NCBI GenBank assembly: GCA_021604365.1
Contig: BQIZ01000006.1
Location: 1-52,603 of the forward strand
Source: Nitrospirales bacterium
GTDB taxonomy: Bacteria > Nitrospirota > Nitrospiria > Nitrospirales > UBA8639
Reading direction: 5' to 3'
DNA length: 52,603 nt
A program made the translations under genes and the position numbers. Below, in pieces: positions 39,608 through 48,345 of the stretch; positions within the stretch are counted from its first letter, which is position 1, and every line of letters starts with the position of its first letter. The notes under the pieces were generated by a model. The model was not told the DNA's origin, did no database searches, and saw only the letters and a program-made list of their open reading frames with translations.

Positions 39608-41434
39608 ATGGCCGGCGAAAAACGAGGGGTCCCTCCAGAGATTCTTCAGCAAATTCGAGATCGCATTGATATTATTGATATCATTTCCACATACGTGAGT
39701 CTTTCCAAAGCCGGGCAAAACTTTAAAGGGCTGTGCCCCTTCCATTCAGAGAAAACCCCCTCATTTTCGGTTAACCCCGTTCGACAAATGTTTTATTGTT
39801 TCGGCTGCAGTGTCGGAGGAGATGCCTTTACCTTTTTGATGAAACAAGAAGGCATGGATTTCATGGAGGCTTTGCGTGAGTTAAGCCAACGGACAGGAGT
39901 GGCTCTGCCTGAACGTCGGGAGTCAGCGGCGAAGCCCCCTTCAGGCTTATCTCGTGAGCGGTATTTTCATGTGTATCAATTGGCGGCATCCTGGTATCAC
40001 CGCAATCTTCTGGAAACTCCTGAAGGGAAGGTCGCTCGAGATTATTTGGATCGGCGGGGGATTGCCAGGGAAACCTGGAACACATTTCAGTTGGGATTCG
40101 TTCCGGAAGGATGGAATGGCCTTTCCAAATGGCTGGAACAACAATCCGTTAAGCCTGAAGAACTCATTCAGGCTGGATTGCTGGCGCGGAAAGAGTCTGA
40201 GGACGGCACCAGGGTATCCACGTATGATCGATTTCGTGGCCGGGTGATGTTTCCCATTACTGATCCGCGTGGACAAATATTGGGATTTGGGGGGCGGATC
40301 CTGGAGGATGGGGCCTCTCCCAAGTATCTGAATTCACCAGAAACCGACCTGTTCTTTAAGGGGCGATCCCTCTATGGAATGGACAAGGCCAGGAAATCAG
40401 CCACCGCTTCCGGAAGGTTTTATTTGGTAGAAGGATATTTTGATGTCATCGCTCTTCACCAAAACGGGATTGAAAATGCCGTGGCACCATTGGGAACGGC
40501 GTTAACCGCTGATCATATACAAATTTTACGCCGATTGGCCCCGTCTGTGATGCTCGTTTTTGATGGAGATGCCGCAGGGATCGGCGCGGCGTTACGGACG
40601 CTTGATTTGTTCATGAATTCCGGCATTGAAGCCCGAGTGCTGCTGCTGCCGGCTGGTGAAGACCCTGATACCTTTATTCGGAAAAACGGGGTGTCGGCGT
40701 TTCGTGAGTTGGAGCGGAAAGCGGCAACTTTATTGGATTTTGCCATCATGTCCGTCTTGAACAAAGCGCAAAAGGACTCTATCCAAGATCGAGTCAAGCG
40801 GGCGGATGAAATTCTTGCGATTCTTCAAAAGACCAAAAATCCCATAGAAAAAGAAGAATATCTGAAAGTGGTCTCGGAACGATTGGGTATTCGACCGGAT
40901 TTACTCAGTAAACGCCTTCCGACGCTTTCCCGGCCGATGAATGCCGCCCCGTCTGCTAAGCGACAGGAACGCGCTGACACGAATCTGGCCATTCCTCAAG
41001 GCAAGCCGGAGGAACGGGATCTCATTGTGTTACTACTTCAAGGACGACTGGGACCGAATCAGATTCGTCAACTCGATGAGGATGCGTTTACTGTCCCACT
41101 GTATCGCCATATTCTCGGCAAGGCTTTTCAGCATACGGATGAAGAAGGGAATGTGAACCTCGATGCACTGCATGCGGAATTCAGTGAGGATCCGGCTTAT
41201 GAGCCGGTCATTTCCCGGTTGAGTGTGGCGGAATATTATTGTGACGAAGTGTTTGTTCATGTCGTCGGATGTCTCCGTGTTTTAAAGGAAAAACAGATCC
41301 AACGTCTTATGGACGAGGTGATTAGTCAACTCAAGGTTGCACAACGGGAAGGACGCCAGGACCTGGTAGATGCTTTGGTCGCGGAGTCAAATGTGCTTCG
41401 CCAGAAAAAGTCCCTATTAACAGCTTCCCCATGA
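39608..41434 (+). CDS. dnaG: DNA primase
   Basis: GLCPFHSEKTPSFSVNPVRQMFYCFGCSVGGDAFTFLM; YLVEGYFDVIALHQNGIENAVAPLGTALT; start at MAGEKRG. Confidence 0.96.
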   Translation: MAGEKRGVPPEILQQIRDRIDIIDIISTYVSLSKAGQNFKGLCPFHSEKTPSFSVNPVRQMFYCFGCSVGGDAFTFLMKQEGMDFMEALRELSQRTGVALPERRESAAKPPSGLSRERYFHVYQLAASWYHRNLLETPEGKVARDYLDRRGIARETWNTFQLGFVPEGWNGLSKWLEQQSVKPEELIQAGLLARKESEDGTRVSTYDRFRGRVMFPITDPRGQILGFGGRILEDGASPKYLNSPETDLFFKGRSLYGMDKARKSATASGRFYLVEGYFDVIALHQNGIENAVAPLGTALTADHIQILRRLAPSVMLVFDGDAAGIGAALRTLDLFMNSGIEARVLLLPAGEDPDTFIRKNGVSAFRELERKAATLLDFAIMSVLNKAQKDSIQDRVKRADEILAILQKTKNPIEKEEYLKVVSERLGIRPDLLSKRLPTLSRPMNAAPSAKRQERADTNLAIPQGKPEERDLIVLLLQGRLGPNQIRQLDEDAFTVPLYRHILGKAFQHTDEEGNVNLDALHAEFSEDPAYEPVISRLSVAEYYCDEVFVHVVGCLRVLKEKQIQRLMDEVISQLKVAQREGRQDLVDALVAESNVLRQKKSLLTASP

Positions 41435-41524
41435 GTTGGGACCCTCTGAGGGAATAAAATTCGTAGGGGTAGTTTTTCCTGAGCGTTATTTATGGTAAAA
41501 GAGTGTGTGCGCCTTTATGATTTC

Positions 41525-41601
41525 GGGCCCATAGCTCAGTTGGTTAGAGCGGCTGACTCATAATCAGTTGGTCCCAGGTTCAAGTCCTGGTGGGCCCACC
41601 A
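41525..41601 (+). tRNA. tRNA-Ile2 (CAT anticodon, lysidine type)
   Basis: 77-nt cloverleaf GGGCCCA...TGGGCCCACCA; loop CTCATAA; GACTCATAATC anticodon arm resembles E. coli ileX. Confidence 0.88.
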
Positions 41602-41663
41602 TGAGAGAGGGCCTGACCTGACTAACTGGGTGGGCAAACGTGATGTAGGATGTTGAGGACTCT

Positions 41664-42392
41664 GTGAATTTGCAGTTGCAATACCTGATTAATCTTCAAA
41701 AATTTGATCTTAGAATTTTTCAGATTCAAGACCAACTGCGGAAGGCACCAGAGCTTCTGAAGTTCGCTGAATCTCCGCTTCAAGATATTCTCGCCCGATT
41801 GCAGGCCCTTAAAAATACCGGTGAATCTCTCGTCAAACAACGACGAAGTTCCGAACGGGAACTTGCCACTCAAGAAGAGCAACTCCAGAAAATCAGAAAT
41901 CGGCTTTCTGAATTAAAAACAAACAAAGAATACCAGGCGCACCTCTTTGAAATAGAGTTAGCTCGAAAGAAAAAAGATTCGATTGAGGAGAATGTGCTGG
42001 AAATGATGGAGCGGGTGGAACAGAATGAGCAGGCCATCAAGGAGCTTGAAGAGCAAAGCACCGAAGCCCAGAAAGTTTTTGATGCCGAAAAGGCGAGACT
42101 GGAAACGCATTTTGCCAATTTGGAGAATGAGTTAACCGATTTAGGCCGTCAGCAAACAACACTTTCCGTACTGGTGGACAAGCCACTGCTTGTTCGATAC
42201 AACCGATTAAAAACATTGAGAAAAGGGTATGCTGTTGCCCAGCTTCGTGAAGGAGCCTGTGGGGGATGTCAGCTTCAGCTCCCTCCTCAACTGGTCGCAG
42301 ATGTGAAGCGTGGTGATGAACTCATGGATTGTTCCTATTGCCACCGCATTCTCTATCTGGCTCGGCATCTTGATGAAGAAACGAACGAATAG
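41664..42392 (+). CDS. Coiled-coil C4 zinc-ribbon protein (CT398-like)
   Basis: Long coiled coil then LREGACGGCQLQLPPQLVADVKRGDELMDCSYCHRILYL. Confidence 0.85.
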   Translation: MNLQLQYLINLQKFDLRIFQIQDQLRKAPELLKFAESPLQDILARLQALKNTGESLVKQRRSSERELATQEEQLQKIRNRLSELKTNKEYQAHLFEIELARKKKDSIEENVLEMMERVEQNEQAIKELEEQSTEAQKVFDAEKARLETHFANLENELTDLGRQQTTLSVLVDKPLLVRYNRLKTLRKGYAVAQLREGACGGCQLQLPPQLVADVKRGDELMDCSYCHRILYLARHLDEETNE

Positions 42393-42453
42393 CTATTTCT
42401 TGCGACCCGTCTCTTGCTTTCATCCTTTTCTCAACCTACGATAACTAGCTATA

Positions 42454-42890
42454 GATGGTGCGAGTGGGCCGGGTGGCCGCTCACGGAAATTTTCGTGAGA
42501 GGAAAGTCCGGACTCCAAAGGGCAAGGTGCTGGGTAACGCCCAGGCGGAGCGATCCGACACCAGCGCCACAGAAAATATACCGCCAATGGCAAATTCTTC
42601 GGTTTTTGCCAGGTAAGGGTGAAATGGTGGGGTAAGAGCCCACCGCGCCTGTGGTGACACAGGTGGCAGGGTAAGCGTCACCTGGAGCAAAACCAAATAG
42701 GGGGACGATTCCCGGTTTGCCGAAGGAAGCGATTTCTTCCCGGATCGGGAGAGAGACCGGCCCGGTCGAGGTTCTCGGGTAGGTTGCTTGAAGCCTAGGG
42801 TAACCTAGGTTCCAGAGAAATGGTCACCATTGGATGAAACTCGTTTCATCCAGTACAGAATCCGGCTTACAGGCCCACTCCCTCACCATC
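42454..42890 (+). ncRNA. rnpB: RNase P RNA, class A
   Basis: gaggaaagtccggactcc, acagaaaatataccgcc and acagaatccggctta conserved segments; terminal helix gatggtg-c-gagtgggcc / ggcccactc-cct-caccatc. Confidence 0.95.
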
Positions 42891-43142
42891 TTTACGGTTT
42901 AGTTGTTCGTCCAACATTGTGGTGGGTTTTTTCAGGGATTGATGAGCCATGGTCTGAAAGGTTTCACGAATGCGAGGAGACAAGAGTACAGACTCTGCCA
43001 CGTATTGTTCTGTTAGCTGATAGCACCCAAATGGGTGAGAATAACTTCTTGGTTTGACTCGTGTTTTCCTCATTGATAGAATGCCGGGTCCATCGCTTCC
43101 GTATTGTTCATAAAAGGCCAAATACCTATCCTGAAATATTGC

Positions 43143-43220
43143 GTCCCCATCGTCTAGCCTGGCCTAGGACGCCGGCCTTTCAAGCCGGCAACACGGGTTC
43201 GAATCCCGTTGGGGACGCCA
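43143..43220 (+). tRNA. tRNA-Glu (TTC)
   Basis: GTCCCCA...CCGGC-CTTTCAA-GCCGG...CGGGTTCGAATCCCG...TGGGGACGCCA. Confidence 0.95.
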
Positions 43221-43692
43221 CTTCCTATTTTATTCAGTAGTTTGTCCCACAAGGATGTTGTCAGGACTCAGAAATTGAATTTTTGCTAAATCCTCTGTTT
43301 TCTTTCGCATTTCAAGCATATTAAGCTCATACTTGCGTCTAGGCCTTCGCTCTAAAGGCTTTAAAGACCGTGACGACGATTGGCACAGTAACGTAGCAAG
43401 TCCCCTCAGGTAGTTTCCGCTCTTTGCCCTGACCTTTCAAGAACGCGCCACCCGTTTTCAGAAATTAAAGTGGTATCTTCCCAATTCTTTCATAGGACGC
43501 TTCTCCTATGGATAATCATTTTCATTTATAGGCTTTTAGGAATCGTGCGTTCTAAGTATGAGGTATGTCGTGTGTGCATGAAGGGTATAGTTGTTCGTAG
43601 GCGAATACGTCACAGATATTTTGTCCTGTGCAGTATTTTAGCCATATCCGTTTCCCCCTATTCCACAGTAAATTTGAGGAAGCCATAAAAAA

Positions 43693-44397
43693 ATGCCAGA
43701 TTATTCGGGCGCTCACTCCAATTTTGACCGTAGACAATTTCTTAAAAAGGTTCTTTCAGGTGCTGTCGTTGGGGTTGCGGCGCAAGCTGGAATCAATTTC
43801 GGTTCTCCTTAAGATCTTCGCGCCCAGACCAATCTTAGGCCCGATGAAGCTTTACAGGAATTACTCGAAGGCAATCGGCGGTTCGCTGCAGATTAACTCA
43901 TATCGATTGAGCCCCATCTGGCCATCTTGAAAGCGCATGCCGTTGATAAACAAGAGCCATTTGCGGGGGTACTTGCCTGTGCCGATTCTCGCATACCCGT
44001 GGAACTCGTCTTTGACCAGACGATCGGTCACATCTTCGTCACACGCGTTGCCGGGAATGTGGTGTCACCGGAGATTATCGCCAGCCTGGAATATGGAGTG
44101 GCTGTCCTAGGGGTCAAAGTTCTTCTTGTGGTTGGTCATAGTGGCTGCGGTGCAGTAAGAGCTGCGATGAAACCCGACACGGTACCAGGACAAATCAGCG
44201 TGGTGTATCAGCACCTTCTGCCAGCAATGGGACAGTCTGGCGACAATCCCGATAAAGCCATCAAGGCCAATGCAAGGTTTCAGGCCGAATTGCTCCGCAC
44301 GTCCTCTAAGGTCATACGGGATGCTGCGAAGGCCGGCAAACTGAAGGTAGAAGCTGGAGTTTATGATCTTGCCACAGGCATAGTCAGTTTGAGCTAA
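43693..44397 (+). pseudogene. Beta-class carbonic anhydrase with Tat-type signal, disrupted by two in-frame TAA stops
   Basis: Single frame: MPDYSGAHSNFDRRQFLKKVLSGAVVGVAAQAGINFGSP*(43810-43812)...RPDEALQELLEGNRRFAAD*(43894-43896)...GVLACADSRIPVELVFDQTIGHIFVTRVAGN...GHSGCGAVRAA. Confidence 0.85.
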
Positions 44398-44726
44398 CCG
44401 CCTTAACCCTGGTATTTTCAAATCAACCGGAGTTTTGCAGATGGGCGTCATGAGAATCCGCCTGGGCACGAAACTCGAGCTGGCTGTTTCTTTGGAAGTC
44501 ATTTTAAAGTCATCGTCTTTCGATCCCTCTTGTCTCGCTCTCCTCCGATCACCGATACTTCAGCAGTGAGTACCCATAAAAGGAACGTAATCATTCTGTG
44601 CCAAGGTCTGTATGGAATAGATTGATTCTTGAGCCTAACACTCCAAATTTTTCCACATTCTGAACAGGCCGCTTTGTGGCTAGCATAAGTAATCGCCAAG
44701 ACATTTGGAAAATACCGCTCCTCATT

Positions 44727-44746
44727 GAATCCCGTTGGGGACGCCA
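44727..44746 (+). repeat. Exact 20-bp duplicate of the tRNA-Glu 3' end (candidate att site)
   Basis: gaatcccgttggggacgcca identical to 43201-43220. Confidence 0.85.
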
Positions 44747-45000
44747 AGGCTCAACCTGTTGAAGATTTGTTGAGAGGTATTGGTTTGTTATGCGGTATAT
44801 TAGGTTTCATAAGAATGTGACTTTGCCCCCTTCACTCAGCCACTCAAGTTCGATATGGTAAAACACAAGACCAGAGCTTAGTTCTTAAGTGAATATGCCA
44901 CTAATGGTGCGAAATTCTTTCTGTCCTGGCGACCGAGGGTCGAATGGTCCCTGACAGAGTTTCGTACTCTTAATCATTCCTAATCTTTGGCGAGGACTGT

Positions 45001-45855
45001 ATGACGCGTACATGGTTTTGGGGAATTGTTGGAATCTTTTTCATCATAAATGGTCTGAGCCAGCCTGCCTGGTCTCAAGAGTCCAAACCAGGAGATGCTC
45101 CAGAGCAGGATGATGGCCCGCCGGGTTCAATGGTGCTTATTCCTGAAGGGGATTTTCTCATGGGAGATAATGACGGCTCTCGAAACGAGCGACCGGAACA
45201 TACTGTTTGGCTGGATGCCTATTCTATCGACCGGTACGAAGTGACCATGGCGGAATACCAGAAATTATTGGATACCGATTATAGTATTGAACCTCCGCCG
45301 CTGTGGGATGATGGAATTGCCACTGGAGATTTTGGGATTCGACCGGCCGTGGGAATTTCCTGGAACGATGCCAAACGGTACTGCCAATGGGTGGAAAAAC
45401 GTTTGCCGACGGAAGCCGAATGGGAAAAAGCCGCCCGTGGCACGGATGGGCGAAGGTATCCATGGGGTCACATGCAGCCCTTTGTGGATATTGCTAACTA
45501 TAACCAGGGGACGACGGGGTGGGTGAGTTATAAACTGACCCTTTCGCCGGTCACGAGCGGGACCAAGGGCATGAGTATTCGTCATGGCTTAAAACAGGGC
45601 GGAAAAAGTGCCTATGGCTTGTATAATATGGCAGGGAATGCTGCCGAATGGGTCAATGATTGGTATGACCGTTTTTATTATGAGGAGAGTCCGAAGAAGA
45701 ATCCTCAAGGGCCGGAGGAAGGCGATTATAAAGTATTACGCGGGGGCTCGTGGGAGGACCAGCCTGTAAACTTACGGGTAACCGCCCGCTCAAAAGGGGA
45801 AGTTGATTATCAGGACCTGACAACCGGATTTCGTTGTGCCAAGGATGCGAAGTGA
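45001..45855 (+). CDS. Exported formylglycine-generating enzyme (SUMF1/EgtB-type) family protein
   Basis: MVLIPEGDFLMGDNDGSRNERPEHTVWLDAYSIDRYEVTMAEY; RLPTEAEWEKAARGTDGRRYPWG; VLRGGSWED; GFRCA. Confidence 0.92.
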   Translation: MTRTWFWGIVGIFFIINGLSQPAWSQESKPGDAPEQDDGPPGSMVLIPEGDFLMGDNDGSRNERPEHTVWLDAYSIDRYEVTMAEYQKLLDTDYSIEPPPLWDDGIATGDFGIRPAVGISWNDAKRYCQWVEKRLPTEAEWEKAARGTDGRRYPWGHMQPFVDIANYNQGTTGWVSYKLTLSPVTSGTKGMSIRHGLKQGGKSAYGLYNMAGNAAEWVNDWYDRFYYEESPKKNPQGPEEGDYKVLRGGSWEDQPVNLRVTARSKGEVDYQDLTTGFRCAKDAK

Positions 45856-45896
45856 CGGTGCGGCTACTCGTAACAGTGGCCGCACCTGGTAAACTT

Positions 45897-46244
45897 TTAC
45901 CGTGGGGTTTGGATGAGCCGGCGAATTGACTCAACCGGTTGAAGTGGAGTGGAAGGGGCTCGTTTTTGCCCATAAAGCCAACGAGCGGTTGTTCCTCCAA
46001 TATTCCGAATGGTATAGGGTGCACCGCCTGGAATATGAATTTCTTCTCCTATGGATGGGTGTACTCGCTCTCCCGCTATCTCCAATTCCAATTCTCCTGA
46101 CATTGCCATAAAAATTTCTTCCTTATCCTGCGTGACGGCTCTCCATTCTCGTCCTGAATGATCAATCCACACCCCACAGGAAAATCCGCGAGCATGCCAA
46201 TTCTTCGAAACGGTTGAGCGATCAATGATGGGGTGGCTTTTCAT
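45897..46244 (-). CDS. Cupin-domain protein
   Basis: EEIFMAMSGELELEIAGERVHPSIGEEIHIPGGAPYTIRNIGGTTARWLYG; start at MKSHPIIDRST. Confidence 0.8.
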   Translation of the reverse strand: MKSHPIIDRSTVSKNWHARGFSCGVWIDHSGREWRAVTQDKEEIFMAMSGELELEIAGERVHPSIGEEIHIPGGAPYTIRNIGGTTARWLYGQKRAPSTPLQPVESIRRLIQTPR

Positions 46245-46857
46245 GATAGGCCTCTTAGAGAATAAAAGACTTATAAAAAATTCCGATGAATAAGCTGGCG
46301 ATCGCCGCAATGTAACCATTGATTCCTGCCGAGGAAGAAGGGCGGAGATGGATGCAAGTGACAAGCACATACGCCAGTCACTCGTATTGAAGGAATTCCA
46401 TGGAAAAGCACCGGCAGTGCATTCATGGGGGTAGAAAGAAGAGATTGAAAGAGAGTGAAATTTTCTATGAATGCGTCCACTTATATAGAGGGGATATACC
46501 CCTGTCAATGTCACAAATTGTGGAAAAGGTGTGAACGATGGTGGATAAATTCACGGTAAAATCACGAACTCCTTTGTGAAAAGGGAATTCACTATGTGGA
46601 TTATGGGGATAAATATTTTTTTGAAGGCTTTGTTTAATAAATGAGTGCGAACCCAAATAAAACCCATCATTGATGTATGAGGTTTGTGGTGGCCCGGTCC
46701 ATGGGCTAACACTATTGCGGCATCTAAAGTAATTGGAGAAAATGGCTGATTTCCTAATACGGGCACCGTCATCGCTGGTGTGGGGCCCTGTCCTTCGCGT
46801 ATATTTTTACACGAATATGGTCCGTATCGAATTTTAATCTACCCTTAGAACAACATC

Positions 46858-47763
46858 ATGATTGACGGATTGAACTATTACCAAATTTTGGGGATTCCCG
46901 AAGATGCACTTCTAAAGGAAGTGCAGGGCGCATGGCGGAAATTTGTTAAAGAAAACCATGAGGACGTCGTCCCGCAGGCAGAACGACAAGCCGCCAAGGA
47001 AAGGATGTTCAGGATCAACGAAGCCTATGCCGTGCTCAGTCACGAAGAAAAGCGGGCTGATTACGATAATGGGTATATGCTGAATGGCGGGTCAAAAAAT
47101 GAACTTGTGAGAATTCGGGTCAGAAGAGCCAAAGATATCCTTCTCAGGGATCGATCGCTCATTACCAGAGAAGAGATGAAACTCATCGAATCTATCATTG
47201 ATTATCTTGACAAAAAAACCCAGGAAGCGTGTTTTGTCTGGATGACCGATATCTTATGTGAACGGCCTGAAATGGCTAGACATGTGGTGACGTCCGCATT
47301 TGATGAGCAACTGTTAGGAGCCAACAGTCATTTACTCAATACGCTTCTAGAAAAAGCGCCGTACGCGATGACCTGGGAAAAGATCTATCTCTATGGGGAA
47401 GAAATCCTTGGGATTACCGGGAAGGAGAACAAAGAAAGAAATTACAACCAACTCGCGCGCATCTTGTGTCACCGGCTTGATTTAGCCAAACATTTTGTGT
47501 ACCCGTCATTTCAGGAACAAGCCTCCGGTTGTGAAAGCTGCCTGCTGCCAACATTATTAAAAGTGGCCCCAAAAGAAATCACCCAGGACCATTTTAATGA
47601 TTACATTGATACCGTTCACAGCATGCGGTGGATCGTGTACGGTCAGCTCAGAAACTATAATGAGCAAGCGGTTGCCTGGATACTGAAGGCCAGACCCGAC
47701 CTCATCAGAAAGCCTGCAGAGAAACCAGCACCGAAGGAGCTGCCACTTCCCTTACGGTCATGA
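46858..47763 (+). CDS. J-domain-like protein with duplicated C-terminal repeat
   Basis: NYYQILGIPEDALLKEVQGAWRKFVKENHEDVVPQ...FRINEAYAVLSHEEKRADYDNGY. Confidence 0.75.
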   Translation: MIDGLNYYQILGIPEDALLKEVQGAWRKFVKENHEDVVPQAERQAAKERMFRINEAYAVLSHEEKRADYDNGYMLNGGSKNELVRIRVRRAKDILLRDRSLITREEMKLIESIIDYLDKKTQEACFVWMTDILCERPEMARHVVTSAFDEQLLGANSHLLNTLLEKAPYAMTWEKIYLYGEEILGITGKENKERNYNQLARILCHRLDLAKHFVYPSFQEQASGCESCLLPTLLKVAPKEITQDHFNDYIDTVHSMRWIVYGQLRNYNEQAVAWILKARPDLIRKPAEKPAPKELPLPLRS

Positions 47764-48079
47764 GTTTAGGGGCTGAGAGTATTAGGTATTTTGAGAATTT
47801 TGCACAATGCCAGGAAAAGGAGTCTACCAAAATGTTGGATAGGCATTACGTTATTAAATACTGATCAAGTTCTTGGTTTGTACACGAAAGCTGGAATTAA
47901 ATCCCAAAAAACGTCACCATACCTTTGTCTTTTTTAGAAGTTTACACTTTTCCCTAAAAGGAAAATTCCACAAAACCGAACATTTAATAAGCTGTTATGG
48001 GAAATGAATTCTGGAATGAAAGAGGAAAACCTAAGGTTTGCTCCTTCATATTAGAGACATCCTGAGGGGAAGGGTGATA

Positions 48080-48116
48080 AAAAATTGGGGATGGGTAGTA
48101 AGAACCCACCCCCAAA
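48080..48116 (-). terminator. Probable intrinsic terminator for the minus-strand ribonucleotide reductase transcript
   Basis: On the minus strand TTGGGGGTGGGT-TCTTACT-ACCCATCCCCAA then TTTTTT (one mismatch in a 12-bp stem). Confidence 0.75.
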
Positions 48117-48345
48117 GGTTTACTTAGTCTGACAAACAAGTTAATTCAGGAACTTTATCCAATCACCGCAATAACTTTGGTCCTTTCTTTTCTTTTTCCG
48201 CTGATGATTGGTTAAAAGAAATGTCGATTTTAATATTTGAAGTTTTAGCGAAAAGTTTTCCCACTATATACAAAAAACTACCAATAAAATTTCAAGTATT
48301 CCTGGCATCTCCGTTTCTCCTTTTAAAAGTGAAATGCCAAGAAAT

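Noticed and set aside
43927-44397. Annotating the 156-aa ORF as an intact carbonic anhydrase
   Set aside because: Starts at TTG mid-domain; the same frame upstream encodes the missing N-terminus and Tat leader, broken by two stops, so a pseudogene fits better.
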